A DNA stretch of 64,000 nt from an uncultured Croceitalea sp. Its GTDB lineage: Bacteria; Bacteroidota; Bacteroidia; Flavobacteriales; Flavobacteriaceae. Below are positions 33,625 through 43,722 of the stretch, one piece after another (the stretch's first letter is position 1; each line of letters opens with the position of its first letter). The position numbers and the translations under genes are program-made. The stretch lies in the NCBI GenBank assembly GCA_947499565.1, contig CANMOV010000002.1, positions 1 to 64,000 of the forward strand. Reading direction: 5' to 3'. The notes under the pieces were generated by a model, which did no database searches, was not told the DNA's origin, and saw only the letters and a program-made list of their open reading frames with translations.

Positions 33625-34527
33625 TTAAAAGAAGATTTCTTGTGCTAATCTAAACGTATTGGCATGTGCCTCAACAATGATTTTTATATCTGCCGAGTAG
33701 CCACCGCCCATACTGCATTGTACAGGAATCTTATGATTATAACAGGTTTGAAGCACAAAACGGTCACGTTCTAAACAACCATCTAAGGAAATTCCAAGGG
33801 TCCCTAATTTGTCTGAAGCTAAAATATCCACACCGCAGAGATAAAAAATAAAATCTGGTTGTACAGTTGCTATCAGTTCTGGAAGTGTTTTCTTTAGAAT
33901 AGAAAGGTAGGTTTTATCATCGGTTCCTTTCTCTAAGGAAATATCTAAATCAGATGCTTCTTTTTTAAAGGGGTAATTAGATGCTCCATGTATGGAAAAA
34001 GTAAAGATGGAATCGTCATTTTGAAAAATTTCTGCAGTTCCATTGCCTTGGTGAACATCTAAATCTACAATCAAGATTTTTTCAGCAAGATTTTCAGATT
34101 GAAGAAATCTAGCTCCAATAGCTTGGTCGTTTAACATACAAAATGCTTCGCCCCGATTTGTATATGCATGATGTGTTCCTCCTGCAATATTCATGGCAAT
34201 TCCATTTTTTATAGCAAATTCACAACATTTAATGGTACCATCTGCTATAATTCGCTCACGGAGTACCAATTCTTTAGAGAGTGGGAAACCTATCTTTCGC
34301 GCTGCACTTGGTTTTAAGTTAAGATTCACCAAATCTGAATAATAGTTTTGGTCATGAACCGCTAAAATTGCAGTATCGTTAACAATATCTGGCTCAAAAA
34401 AATTGGCTGCAGTACATGTTCCTTCATGAAGCAATTGCTGTGGCAATAACTCATATTTCAACATGGGGAAACGGTGCTTTTCGGGCAAAGGATGTTTGTA
34501 GATGGGGTGAAAAGCTATTTTGAGCAT
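33625..34527 (-). CDS. HDAC-like deacetylase (acetoin-utilisation-like)
   Basis: 300 residues of the arginase-fold deacetylase superfamily. GGTHHAYTNRGEAFCMLND, VDLDVHQGNGTAEIF and FSIHGASNYP carry the His-His pair and the Asp/His/Asp zinc site. Members deacetylate polyamines, acetoin-like small molecules or proteins; no specificity feature is visible. It is monocistronic, and a 160-bp repeat element separates it from tex. Confidence 0.9.
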   Translation of the reverse strand: MLKIAFHPIYKHPLPEKHRFPMLKYELLPQQLLHEGTCTAANFFEPDIVNDTAILAVHDQNYYSDLVNLNLKPSAARKIGFPLSKELVLRERIIADGTIKCCEFAIKNGIAMNIAGGTHHAYTNRGEAFCMLNDQAIGARFLQSENLAEKILIVDLDVHQGNGTAEIFQNDDSIFTFSIHGASNYPFKKEASDLDISLEKGTDDKTYLSILKKTLPELIATVQPDFIFYLCGVDILASDKLGTLGISLDGCLERDRFVLQTCYNHKIPVQCSMGGGYSADIKIIVEAHANTFRLAQEIFF

Positions 34528-34539
34528 TATACAAAGTTA

Positions 34540-34699
34540 TACCAATTCTTGTTTAAAATAACCGTAGTAAAACACCCTTTTCCCCTTTCTACTTCAACAT
34601 AAAAAGAAACCGTAGCTAAAGCTATGCTTAATTTTTCTGTTTCGTTTAAAGAAAAAAATCATCATTTTATTTTACAGCAATTTTAAACAAGAATTGGTA
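34540..34699. repeat. 160-bp palindromic element with 20-bp terminal inverted repeats (MITE-like)
   Basis: Ends TACCAATTCTTGTTTAAAAT (34540-34559) and its perfect reverse complement (34680-34699) flank 120 bp of non-coding DNA. TTA occurs on both outer sides (34537-34539, 34700-34702), a possible target-site duplication that partly overlaps the symmetry. No transposase is encoded. The whole can fold into a long hairpin. It lies between HDAC and tex. Confidence 0.75.
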
Positions 34700-34747
34700 T
34701 TAAAGAAATATGCTGTCTATGCTAAACTACTCGAATTAATAGTAAGG

Positions 34748-36871
34748 TTATTTATGCAACTTTAACTGTATCCGTTTTCTTGCGATATCTATAGACAATA
34801 CTTTTACTATGATTTGCTGTTGTAAACTTACATGAGCGTTCACATCTTTCACAAAAGAGTCTGATAAATTGGAGACATGAATAAGTCCGCTTTCTTTTAT
34901 GCCAATATCTACAAAACAACCAAAGTTGGTAATATTGTTTACGATACCAGGGAGTAGTTGTCCCTCTCGTAAATCGGTAATAGACTTTATATTTTGGTCA
35001 AAAGTGAAGACCTTAGCTTTTTCACGTGTATCTAAACCGGGCTTCTCTAATTCTTTGATAATGTCTTTTAACGTAGGAAGACCAATAGTTTCTGTACAAT
35101 ACGAATTAAGGTCAATACTGTTTAGAACTTCTTTATTTCCTATTAATTCTGAAACCGCAAGGTTTTTGTCTTTGGCCATTTTTTCAACTAGTTGGTAACT
35201 TTCGGGATGTACCGCGGAATTGTCCAGCGGATTGTCACCATTTTTTATACGCAGAAAAGCGGCTCCTTGTTCAAAAGCTTTTCCTCCCAAACGAGCTACT
35301 TTTTTTATGGTAGTCCTATCCGGGAACGCCCCATTTTCATTTCTGTAAGCGACTATGTTTTCTGCGATTTTTATGCCAATACCAGAAACGTAGCTCAATA
35401 GTGGAACGCTAGCAGTATTTATATTTACACCAACCGAATTAACACAACTTTCTACAACAGTATCTAATGAGGTTTGCAACTTATTCTGATCCACATCATG
35501 CTGGTATTGACCTACGCCAATAGATTTAGCATCAATTTTCACCAATTCTGCAAGGGGGTCTGCTAAGCGTCTACCTATGGATACGGAGCCTCTTACGGTA
35601 ACATCATAATTTGGAAACTCATCACGAGCAATTTTGGATGCGGAATAAATAGATGCGCCTGCTTCACTTACTACGAATACTTCCGGAGGGTTTTTAAAAG
35701 CAATACGTTTTATTAAGCGCTCCGTTTCTCTAGATGCCGTGCCGTTACCAATGGCAATTGCTTCAATTTTATAGGCATCAACAAGCGAGCTTATTTTTTT
35801 CATAGCACCTTTACTATCGTTTTGTGGTGCATGTGGATAAATGGTTTCATTGTGTTTTAGATCTCCTTGAGCATCTAAACAAACTACTTTACATCCAGTT
35901 CTAAATCCAGGGTCTAGTGCTAATATCCTTTTTTCTCCTAAGGGAGCTCCAAGTAATAATTGCTTTAGGTTTTTGGAGAATACTTTTATCGCCTCGTCAT
36001 CAGCTTTTTCTTTAGCGTTTTTTAATAACTCATTGGTGAGTGATGGAAAAAGTAATCGCTTGTAAGCATCTTTCGCGGCAATTTCTATCTGGTCTGTACA
36101 GGTATTGTCTGATTTTATTAGACGTCTCTCAATTGTGTCTAAAGCTCTTTCTTCGTCAATTTCTATTTTAATCTTAATATAACCTTCTTTTTCTGCACGT
36201 TGTATGGCTAAAAACCGATGTGATGGACAGCGATTTAATGCTTCACTCCAATCAAAATAATCTCGAAATTTTTGAGCGTTTTCTTCGTCTTTTTTGGTTT
36301 TTACCACTTTGGTAGTTAGTAAGGCAAAACGTTCTAATTGCTTACGAAGCTGATTTCTAATATCCGTTCGTTCATTAATCCACTCTGCTATGATATGCCT
36401 TGCTCCCTCTAAAGCATTGTCCTCATTTTCAACTGCAGCATTCAGGTATTTAGAAGCAATGAATTCTATTTCATCTGAACGCTGGCTCATAATGATTTTT
36501 GCAAGTGGTTCCAATCCATTTTTGCGAGCGGTTTCAGCTTTGGTTTTCTTACTTTTTTTAAAGGGGAGGTAAAGATCTTCTAAACTTGTTAAATCTTGGC
36601 AGTTTTGAAATTTAAGTTTTAGTTCAGGACTTAGCAATTCCTGCTCTTCTACTGCTTTAATAATTGCAATTTTTCGTTTTTCTAAAACTTCAAACTGTGT
36701 TTTAAATTTTACAATTTCACCAATTTGTACCTCATCTAAATTTCCTGTTTTTTCCTTACGGTAACGGGAAATAAAGGGAACGGTACAGTCTTGATTTAGT
36801 AGTGCAATAGTATTAGAAATACTATTTTGAGGAAGGTTGGTGTTTTGGGTGACGAAGGAGATTAATATCAT
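34748..36871 (-). CDS. tex: RNA-binding protein Tex
   Basis: 707 residues. It has the N-terminal helical Tex domain, the YqgF/RNase H-like segment around 310-430 (ILALDPGFRTGCKVVCLDAQG), the HhH motif region (SYVSGIGIKIAENIVAYRNENGAF, LGGKAFEQGAAFLRI) and a C-terminal S1 domain (LLPGIVNNITNFGCFVDIGIKESGLIHVSNLSD). Tex is a conserved nucleic-acid-binding protein of transcription. Family size is 700-780, so it is complete. The start codon at 36871 is the first in-frame ATG of the MILISFVTQ context. Confidence 0.95.
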   Translation of the reverse strand: MILISFVTQNTNLPQNSISNTIALLNQDCTVPFISRYRKEKTGNLDEVQIGEIVKFKTQFEVLEKRKIAIIKAVEEQELLSPELKLKFQNCQDLTSLEDLYLPFKKSKKTKAETARKNGLEPLAKIIMSQRSDEIEFIASKYLNAAVENEDNALEGARHIIAEWINERTDIRNQLRKQLERFALLTTKVVKTKKDEENAQKFRDYFDWSEALNRCPSHRFLAIQRAEKEGYIKIKIEIDEERALDTIERRLIKSDNTCTDQIEIAAKDAYKRLLFPSLTNELLKNAKEKADDEAIKVFSKNLKQLLLGAPLGEKRILALDPGFRTGCKVVCLDAQGDLKHNETIYPHAPQNDSKGAMKKISSLVDAYKIEAIAIGNGTASRETERLIKRIAFKNPPEVFVVSEAGASIYSASKIARDEFPNYDVTVRGSVSIGRRLADPLAELVKIDAKSIGVGQYQHDVDQNKLQTSLDTVVESCVNSVGVNINTASVPLLSYVSGIGIKIAENIVAYRNENGAFPDRTTIKKVARLGGKAFEQGAAFLRIKNGDNPLDNSAVHPESYQLVEKMAKDKNLAVSELIGNKEVLNSIDLNSYCTETIGLPTLKDIIKELEKPGLDTREKAKVFTFDQNIKSITDLREGQLLPGIVNNITNFGCFVDIGIKESGLIHVSNLSDSFVKDVNAHVSLQQQIIVKVLSIDIARKRIQLKLHK

Positions 36872-36894
36872 TAAAATTTCATTGAATTATAGGA

Positions 36895-38988
36895 CTAGCT
36901 TATTCCTTCTCCATTAGTAACCCCGGCCTCATCTGGATTTACAAAAACTAGTTTCCCCTCTGCGTTCTCCGTCATTAAAATCATACCCTCACTTTCTACA
37001 CCTCGTAATTTTCTTGGAGCCAGATTTACCAATACAGTAACTTGTTTACCAATGATATCTTCTGGTTTAAAGCTTTCAGCAATCCCAGAAACTATGGTAC
37101 GCGTATCTAAACCAGTATCTACTTTTAGTACCAACAACTTATTTGCCTTTGGCATTTTCTCTGCTTCGATAATGGTTCCCACGCGCATATCTAATTTGGT
37201 AAAATCCTCAAAAGTGATGGTTTCCTTTTGTGCTTCAACTTCTTTACTCATTTGCTCATTTGCTTTTTTTGTAGCTTCTAATTTTTCTAGTTGCGCTGCA
37301 ATCTCTTTGTCCTCTATTTTACGGAACAATAATTCACTTTTATGAATTCTGTGACCACTAGGGAGCAGCGTTTCTTTTCGGGAAATATCCTTCCAACTGT
37401 TTTTGATATGATTGGCTTCTAATGAATCATTCGAACCGACATTGAGAATGTGTTTTAATTTGTTTGAAGTAAAAGGTAAAAATGGCTCACTTAAAGTTGC
37501 TAAAGCTGCAGCTATTTGTAGCGCCACATACATGATGGTTTTAGTGCGCTTCTCGTCTGTTTTTATGAGTTTCCAAGGTTCTTCATCAGCCAAGTACTTA
37601 TTACCAAGACGCGCTAGATTTAACAATTCTTGACTTGCCTCTCTAAAGCGATAGCGTTCCAATGAATTAGAGATAATTTCAGGGAATTTTTGTAGCTGTT
37701 CAAGAGTATCTGTGTCAACTTTTAATAAAGTCCCTGCAGATGGCACCTCTCCATCATAATATTTATGCGTTAATACAGTAACTCGATTAATAAAGTTGCC
37801 AAAAATTGCGACTAACTCGTTATTATTTCTTGCCTGGAAGTCTTTCCATGTAAAATCGTTGTCCTTAGTTTCTGGAGCATTTGCTGTTAAGGTGTAACGC
37901 AATACATCTTGCATGTCTGGAAAATCCAACAAATACTTGTGTAGCCATACTGCCCAGTTTTTTGATGTAGACAATTTGTTGCCTTCCAGATTCAAAAACT
38001 CATTTGCAGGAACATTTTCAGGCAAAATGAAATCACCATGTGCTTTTAGCATACTAGGGAAAACAATACAATGAAAAACAATATTATCCTTGCCTATAAA
38101 GTGAAGCATTTTGGTTTTTTCATCTTTCCAATAAGGTTCCCAATCTTTACCTTCTCTTTCTGCCCATTCTTTGGTTGAAGAAATATAGCCTATGGGGGCA
38201 TCAAACCAAACATATAAAACTTTGCCTTCACCGCCTTCAGCAGGTACAGGGATACCCCAATCTAAATCTCGAGTTACAGCTCTGGGTTTTAGACCATCAT
38301 CAATCCAAGACTTGCATTGTCCATAAACATTAGGCTTCCAATCATTTTTATGTTCTTTTAAAATCCATTCCTTTAAAAAATCTTCATAGCGGTTTAAAGG
38401 CAAAAACCAATGTTTGGTTTTTTTAAGGGTAGGGATTGCTCCAGATATAGTAGATTTTGGATTAATTAAATCTGTAGCATTTAAGGAAGATCCACAATTT
38501 TCACACTGATCACCGTAAGCAGCTTCAAAACTGCAATTTGGGCATGTTCCTGTTACAAAGCGATCAGCTAAGAACTGGTCTGCATCAGGGTCATATAACT
38601 GCGCTGTTACTTCTTCGATAAAATCTCCTTGATGGTATAATTTTTTAAAAAAATCTGATGCAGTTTCATGATGTACTTTAGCCGAGGTTCGCGAATAATT
38701 ATCAAATGATATTCCAAAGTCTTCAAAAGATTGTTTAATAATACCATGATATTTATCTATAATATCTTGCGGAGAAACACCATCTTTTTTGGCTTTCATG
38801 GGAATGGCAAAACCATGCTCGTCGCTACCGCAGATAAAAGCCACATCTTTACCTTGCAATCGTTGGTAACGTGAATAAATATCAGCTGGAACATAGACTC
38901 CTGCCAAATGGCCAATATGTATAGGACCATTTGTATAGGGTAGCGCAGCTGTGATAGTGTAGCGCGAAGGTGACTCTTGAGACATCAA
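36895..38988 (-). CDS. metG: Methionyl-tRNA synthetase
   Basis: 697 residues. Class I signatures are HIGH-type ([10 protein letters not shown], ~20-29) and KLSTSKNW (KMSKS-type). [17 protein letters not shown] is the four-Cys zinc insertion of the long MetG form. The C-terminal ~110 residues ([24 protein letters not shown]) are a tRNA-binding Trbp111-like domain, giving a dimeric enzyme. It charges tRNA-Met in the cytosol. It is 23 nt upstream of tex in the same direction. Confidence 0.97.
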   Translation of the reverse strand: MMSQESPSRYTITAALPYTNGPIHIGHLAGVYVPADIYSRYQRLQGKDVAFICGSDEHGFAIPMKAKKDGVSPQDIIDKYHGIIKQSFEDFGISFDNYSRTSAKVHHETASDFFKKLYHQGDFIEEVTAQLYDPDADQFLADRFVTGTCPNCSFEAAYGDQCENCGSSLNATDLINPKSTISGAIPTLKKTKHWFLPLNRYEDFLKEWILKEHKNDWKPNVYGQCKSWIDDGLKPRAVTRDLDWGIPVPAEGGEGKVLYVWFDAPIGYISSTKEWAEREGKDWEPYWKDEKTKMLHFIGKDNIVFHCIVFPSMLKAHGDFILPENVPANEFLNLEGNKLSTSKNWAVWLHKYLLDFPDMQDVLRYTLTANAPETKDNDFTWKDFQARNNNELVAIFGNFINRVTVLTHKYYDGEVPSAGTLLKVDTDTLEQLQKFPEIISNSLERYRFREASQELLNLARLGNKYLADEEPWKLIKTDEKRTKTIMYVALQIAAALATLSEPFLPFTSNKLKHILNVGSNDSLEANHIKNSWKDISRKETLLPSGHRIHKSELLFRKIEDKEIAAQLEKLEATKKANEQMSKEVEAQKETITFEDFTKLDMRVGTIIEAEKMPKANKLLVLKVDTGLDTRTIVSGIAESFKPEDIIGKQVTVLVNLAPRKLRGVESEGMILMTENAEGKLVFVNPDEAGVTNGEGIS

Positions 38989-39126
38989 TTTTAAATTTAA
39001 GCCTCAAAAATACTGATTTTACTGGGGTATTTGGCACTAAAATTTAAAAGGAAACCCTCGAATCATGTAGCCCTAATTGGGGTGGGGGGTTACACTATCA
39101 AGGGTTCTGGAAAATGCAAGTATAGT

Positions 39127-40839
39127 TTATACGATCATTACAGATTTACTCATTTTTTCATCTCCAACTTGGATTTGATAGATATACTTTCCTGTAGAAA
39201 GACTTCCTCTCATACGTTCCCTGATATTTATTTCAGCGGAACCTTCCAGCATCATCTCATTAAATACAGTACCTACGTTTTGTCCAATGATATTATACAA
39301 CTGAATATCTACGTGAGCTGCAAATGGCATTTCTAAGTAAATATGTGGAGCATTATCTGTTGGATAATATGGCTTATGTATAATTCTATTTGCCAATTCT
39401 GGGTCTGTTGGATCCATTGCATCTGGGTCATCACTAGGTGGTGTATCCGGTAATGTTGGAGGGTCATCACTCATAGCAATGTCATCAAAAGTTTCTCCAC
39501 TGCAATTAAAGCCAAGATTTACTGCGGTATATTGATAATCTAAATGCCTTTCAACTGCTTCTCTTGGAACACAAAGCCATTCCGCTAACACAGTTCCATA
39601 AAGATTACGAAAATCCATAGTATAATCTAGATTACCTCTACCATCACCTTCAACTAAATCTGGATGGTCACCTACAAAGGCACTACCATTTAAACCAGAA
39701 CCAAAGAAAAGGGTGGGGGCGGCCTTTCCATGGTCGGTTCCGTTGGAACCATTTTCAAAAATTCTTCGTCCAAATTCAGAAAAAGTCATACTTAAAACTT
39801 TTTCATCTTGCTGGGTAAATGCTAAATCTTCATAGAAATTATTAACCGCAACAGAAAGATTGGTCATTAGGCGTTCATGTGCTAAAGGTTGGTTTCCATG
39901 GGTATCAAAACCACCCATTGAAATCATATATACTTTAGTGCCTAAATTACCTTTTATTAAACGAGCCAAAAGTGCTAATTGACGTGCAAAACCATTGTCT
40001 TGATATTCAACTTGGTTCTGCCCCGCTTGAGCAGCTGCATAAATTTGTCCAGCATATTTTTCTGTGGTATTAGAAACACCTCTTAAAAATTTAACTTGGT
40101 CGCCATACATACAACCATCAAAAAGTGCCTCGTCTAAACTGTAATATTCGCCATCATCTGCAATACGTTCTAGTTGTTCTACATTATTGGTTACAAAGGC
40201 ATAATTAGTTTCTTCACCTTGGAAAACTAAATTGGCCAAATTACCTATTTGAATTGCTGCCGGAGAAGCAGGTGGATCAATTAGATAGTTTGGAAAACAC
40301 TCTTCAAAATGTCTTCCCATCCATCCCGTATTTAAACCTGAAAAACCAGTTGATGTTAGATCTGTATTGGCAAAAATGTCGGAACCGGTAAAATGTGACT
40401 GACTTTGGCCTTGATAACCAACACCATGGACGGCCTTAAATTGACCATCTCCCCAAAGCGACTCTAAAGAGTTCATGTAGCTTGGAATTCCAAAATCATC
40501 TGTTAGTTTTAAGACCTTACTTTCTGGGATGTAAATGTTAGGTCTAGCATTAGCATAAGTATCGTATTGCTGAATTGGAATAACGGTACTAAGACCATCA
40601 TTACCACCAGAAAGACGGATTAAGATTAATATATTATCGGTTTCGGCATCACCCATCGCCATTGTTAATGGTGAAGGAGCGGATGCTGTAAGCATATTAC
40701 TTCCTAGAAACATAGAGCCAGAACCGGCTATACCTAGGGCCTGAATAAAGGAACGTCTGCTCCAGTTTTTATGCTCAGTATCGTGACCTTCATGCTCAAG
40801 GCCTTTATATGGAGTTGTATCGTGATGTGTATCGCACAT
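39127..40839 (-). CDS. DUF1501 protein with Tat signal and T9SS C-terminal domain
   Basis: 570 residues. The N-terminus has a twin-arginine signal SRRSFIQALGIAGSGSMFL preceded by a His/Asp-rich leader. DUF1501 covers ~70-460 (ILIRLSGGNDGLSTVIP, FGRRIFENGSNGTDHGKAAP). The end (IYQIQVGDEKMSKSVMIV) is a type A type-IX-secretion sorting domain, so the folded protein probably crosses the inner membrane by Tat and the outer by T9SS. DUF1501 proteins are sulfatase-fold-like with an unknown reaction. It sits 10 nt after its DUF1800 partner. Confidence 0.9.
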   Translation of the reverse strand: MCDTHHDTTPYKGLEHEGHDTEHKNWSRRSFIQALGIAGSGSMFLGSNMLTASAPSPLTMAMGDAETDNILILIRLSGGNDGLSTVIPIQQYDTYANARPNIYIPESKVLKLTDDFGIPSYMNSLESLWGDGQFKAVHGVGYQGQSQSHFTGSDIFANTDLTSTGFSGLNTGWMGRHFEECFPNYLIDPPASPAAIQIGNLANLVFQGEETNYAFVTNNVEQLERIADDGEYYSLDEALFDGCMYGDQVKFLRGVSNTTEKYAGQIYAAAQAGQNQVEYQDNGFARQLALLARLIKGNLGTKVYMISMGGFDTHGNQPLAHERLMTNLSVAVNNFYEDLAFTQQDEKVLSMTFSEFGRRIFENGSNGTDHGKAAPTLFFGSGLNGSAFVGDHPDLVEGDGRGNLDYTMDFRNLYGTVLAEWLCVPREAVERHLDYQYTAVNLGFNCSGETFDDIAMSDDPPTLPDTPPSDDPDAMDPTDPELANRIIHKPYYPTDNAPHIYLEMPFAAHVDIQLYNIIGQNVGTVFNEMMLEGSAEINIRERMRGSLSTGKYIYQIQVGDEKMSKSVMIV

Positions 40840-40849
40840 AATTGTAGGT

Positions 40850-42334
40850 TTATTTTAGTTGAAATTCAGGTTCTTTAACAAGGTGTAATAATAATAGATA
40901 GACTTGCGAATCCGCATCATCTAGCATCATATTCCACGTTCCAGTCTCGTAGACATTATTGTCTTCGTAGGGTTCCCTGAATGCAGTAATTGCAACAGTA
41001 TAGTCTTCTTCTGTTAATAATCCCTTAGGTAAAAACTTATCAATTATTGCTCTTGCGACTACATCTGGATCTGATTCTGTAGCTCCGGTTGGTCCTGTAG
41101 CTTGAATTCCTAAAGTTCTAAACTGCTCCGTATCTGCCTGATAAAATAGCTGTACGAAAGTTTCCATGCTTAACCACCTTCCAATCATGAAATTGGTGTT
41201 AATCCACTGTCTGTCTCGCTGCCAACCGGCAACATCTATAGGGTCAAAAAGTGATTGCCCTATCATTGCTGAAGCATCGATGGCATTAATTACTAAACCA
41301 TCATTATAGGTGAAATTCGTTTCTTTTATAAAATTGAGATATAAATCGAACGGACTCTTAATAATTACTCCAATTGCGGTCTCATCAAAAAAGTGTTGAC
41401 TTTTAAATAATTGAGATAATACTGGAGCCAATTCAAAATTATTTGCAATGAAAGTTGTTGCTAACTCTGAAATAATTTGGGGCGCATTACTACTTGCATC
41501 GGAAGAATCTGGATGAACAAAAAATTCATACAATTTCATGCAAATGAAATTCGCGATTAAATCTTCTTTTTGAGCGAATAGGATATCTATAACATCATCA
41601 TATCCCCAATTTCCGGTTTGTCCAAAAATGGTTTTATCATCTGTATTAAACTGCTCGGGGTCATAAGTTATTGGTGTACAACCAACTTCACCTCTTTCTG
41701 TATAACCAGTAAGTGCTTTTGCAGTTTCGACTATATCATCCTCTGTATATCCATTACCTTCACCAAGTGTAAATAACTCATAAAGTTCTCGAGCATAATT
41801 TTCATTTGGCCTTTGTCTTCTATTAAAGACACCATCTAAGTAGCGAAGCATTGCACTTGTAAGACCTATTTCGCTAACAAATGTTCTAAAGTTGCCAATA
41901 GCATTTCTTTGTAAACAATTTGCATAGTAATAAAGAAAAGAATTACAATCGTAGATATCGTATTCTGTAACAAAATGATTACTCCAGAAGAAACTTAAGC
42001 GATCTCTCAAATTATTATCTAACAAAGAGTTACCGTAGGCTGTACCGAACTCTTCTCTTTGAGACCTTATTAATTGTCTTCTTAAATCGTCATCTTCAGG
42101 ATAATCGGCTTCCGTCCAATCTGCCCAAGCTGGTGCAGGTATTGGAGCAAGATTTATTGCTTCATTGATTAAAGTATCCACTAATGCATTGGCGGATTGA
42201 CCAACTGCTGCATTTATGGTTTGCACAGACGCACTAAATCCTAGTCTACGATACAAATGTTCCGCCCTAGTTTTATCTAAGGGCGTAGCGTATTGTGCTA
42301 GACTAGAAGTATTACAATTAATGAAATATTCCAT
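40850..42334 (-). CDS. DUF1800 protein, partner of DUF1501
   Basis: 494 residues. DUF1800 motifs are AEHLYRRLGFSAS, FWSNHFVTEYD, YARELYELFTLGEGNGYTEDDIVETAKALTGYT, and the late FDPIDVAGWQRDRQWIN. The family is widespread beside DUF1501 genes in Bacteroidota and Planctomycetes; its reaction is unknown. No obvious signal peptide is seen (it begins MEYFINCNTSS), so it may go with its partner as a complex via Tat. It is the first gene of the pair. Confidence 0.9.
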   Translation of the reverse strand: MEYFINCNTSSLAQYATPLDKTRAEHLYRRLGFSASVQTINAAVGQSANALVDTLINEAINLAPIPAPAWADWTEADYPEDDDLRRQLIRSQREEFGTAYGNSLLDNNLRDRLSFFWSNHFVTEYDIYDCNSFLYYYANCLQRNAIGNFRTFVSEIGLTSAMLRYLDGVFNRRQRPNENYARELYELFTLGEGNGYTEDDIVETAKALTGYTERGEVGCTPITYDPEQFNTDDKTIFGQTGNWGYDDVIDILFAQKEDLIANFICMKLYEFFVHPDSSDASSNAPQIISELATTFIANNFELAPVLSQLFKSQHFFDETAIGVIIKSPFDLYLNFIKETNFTYNDGLVINAIDASAMIGQSLFDPIDVAGWQRDRQWINTNFMIGRWLSMETFVQLFYQADTEQFRTLGIQATGPTGATESDPDVVARAIIDKFLPKGLLTEEDYTVAITAFREPYEDNNVYETGTWNMMLDDADSQVYLLLLHLVKEPEFQLK

Positions 42335-42502
42335 AGCAAAATTTGGCGTTAAATAGGTTCATAGTTTATGGGGTTACTATGTGCTTAACGGTAGGTTTGT
42401 GGTTCGATTGAGCACTCAATTTACAACGATAACGCAGAATATGCGTTTAACTGCCAATTTTTTCGATGAACTGCACACAATTTTTCATATTTTTCAATAT
42501 AG

Positions 42503-42862
42503 ATGGGAAAACATAACGAATTTGGAAAGCTTGGGGAGCAAAAAGCAGTGGATTTTCTTCTTAAAAATGGTTATAAAATCAAACACAAAAACTATAGATA
42601 CCTAAAAGCTGAGATAGATATTATAGCACAAAAAGAGCATATTTTGGCAATTGTTGAGGTAAAATCCCGTAGCTCAGATTTCTTGGAAAATATTGCAGAA
42701 ACTGTAAATCAAAAAAAAATAAAACTATTGGTTTCTGCTGCTGATAATTATGTCACTGAAAATGATCTTGACGTTGATGTGCGTTTTGATATTATAACCA
42801 TCCTTAAAAAAGGCAAGCAATTCCAACTAGAACATCTTGAGGATGCTTTTTATTATTTTTAA
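42503..42862 (+). CDS. YraN/UPF0102 endonuclease-like protein
   Basis: 119 residues. FGKLGEQKAVDFLLKNGYKI, AEIDIIAQKEHILAIVEVKSR carries the Glu, Asp, Glu and Lys of the PD-(D/E)xK-like fold typical of UPF0102. It is a likely nuclease of unknown role. It reads rightwards from the divergent space with DUF1800, without an exact housekeeping box visible in the 168 bp. Confidence 0.9.
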   Translation: MGKHNEFGKLGEQKAVDFLLKNGYKIKHKNYRYLKAEIDIIAQKEHILAIVEVKSRSSDFLENIAETVNQKKIKLLVSAADNYVTENDLDVDVRFDIITILKKGKQFQLEHLEDAFYYF

Positions 42863-42865
42863 CCA

Positions 42866-42916
42866 TTTGTTTTATTTATAACAATATGTTATTTTTGTAT
42901 CTAATTTGTATTAGAT
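42866..42916 (+). promoter_or_regulatory. Promoter and palindrome in front of the ACT-like gene
   Basis: TTTG (42866-42869) and TATTTTTG (42890-42897) match the Bacteroidota -33/-7 pattern with 20-nt spacing. Immediately after, ATCTAA-TTTGTA-TTAGAT (42899-42916) is an inverted repeat that ends on the base before the start codon. The palindrome could be an operator or an RNA hairpin at the 5' end. Confidence 0.65.
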
Positions 42917-43576
42917 ATGAAAACGATATCGGCTGTTGTTGAAAATTACATCAAGAAAAAACCCTTTTTACAAAGTGCTTTAGGACAAGGTATAATTAAC
43001 CTTACTTCTTTGTCTCGTATAGTTAAACCAGAAATAGAAGTTGAACTGGGGAAAGATGTTCGCAATGGTGCCATTGTTATGGCGTTAAAACGTTTGTCAG
43101 ACGATTTAGAATTCCGAGCAACACACAAGATTGTTAAGGTTCTTAAGAATATAGGTGAGATTACGGTACGTTCTAATCTGTCTGATTATACATTTCTTTC
43201 TTCGGAGACTATTTTAGCCAAACAAGCTAAACTTTTAGAAGAAGTACATAAGAATCAAGATATTTTCTATACCTCTTCTAGAGGTGTTAATGAGATTAAT
43301 ATTGTAGTAAGCAATAGCTTAGATAAAACAGTAGAAACACTCTTTGCGGGAGAAAAATGTACCCAAAAAGCGGATAATCTTTCTTCAGTAACCGTAAAAC
43401 TCCCAGCAGAAAACGTTTCTGTACCTGGCATCTATTATTTTATATTTCAGCGATTGGCTTGGGAAGGGATTATACTTTATGAGGTAATTTCTACCACAAA
43501 TGAGTTTACCATTTTGGTTAATGACGACCAAGTTGATGTAGCTTTTAAGACTATAAAGGATTTAAAGACGCTATAG
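42917..43576 (+). CDS. ACT-domain-like protein (annotated aspartate kinase-like in relatives)
   Basis: 219 residues, no kinase motif (no KFGGTS). The C-terminal ~110 residues (INIVVSNSLDKTVETLFAG, YFIFQRLAWEGIILYEVISTTNEFTILV) repeat the ACT-like pattern of aspartate kinase regulatory domains, so it is a stand-alone regulatory fold. The first 100 residues are helical, with no known domain. Its own promoter stands 20 nt upstream; the real aspartate kinase is at 57588-58838. Function unknown. Confidence 0.75.
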   Translation: MKTISAVVENYIKKKPFLQSALGQGIINLTSLSRIVKPEIEVELGKDVRNGAIVMALKRLSDDLEFRATHKIVKVLKNIGEITVRSNLSDYTFLSSETILAKQAKLLEEVHKNQDIFYTSSRGVNEINIVVSNSLDKTVETLFAGEKCTQKADNLSSVTVKLPAENVSVPGIYYFIFQRLAWEGIILYEVISTTNEFTILVNDDQVDVAFKTIKDLKTL

Positions 43577-43722
43577 TCAAAAAAACGCAAGACTAACGCA
43601 TGCGGTATCGGGATAAACCTTTCATATAAGGCAATAAGTTTTAGGGATATTAAATCCTTTGCCGGCGCTAATTAAACTAAAGCCCTTTCTTTTACGTTTT
43701 GATTTTGTATTGGCACTAAATC

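Noticed and set aside
39040..39126. CCCTAATTGGGG dyad as terminator between metG and DUF1501
   Set aside because: Stem is short and no T-run follows in either direction.
42381..42605. A 74-codon open frame overlapping YraN start
   Set aside because: Overlaps the YraN gene in another frame and has no family features.
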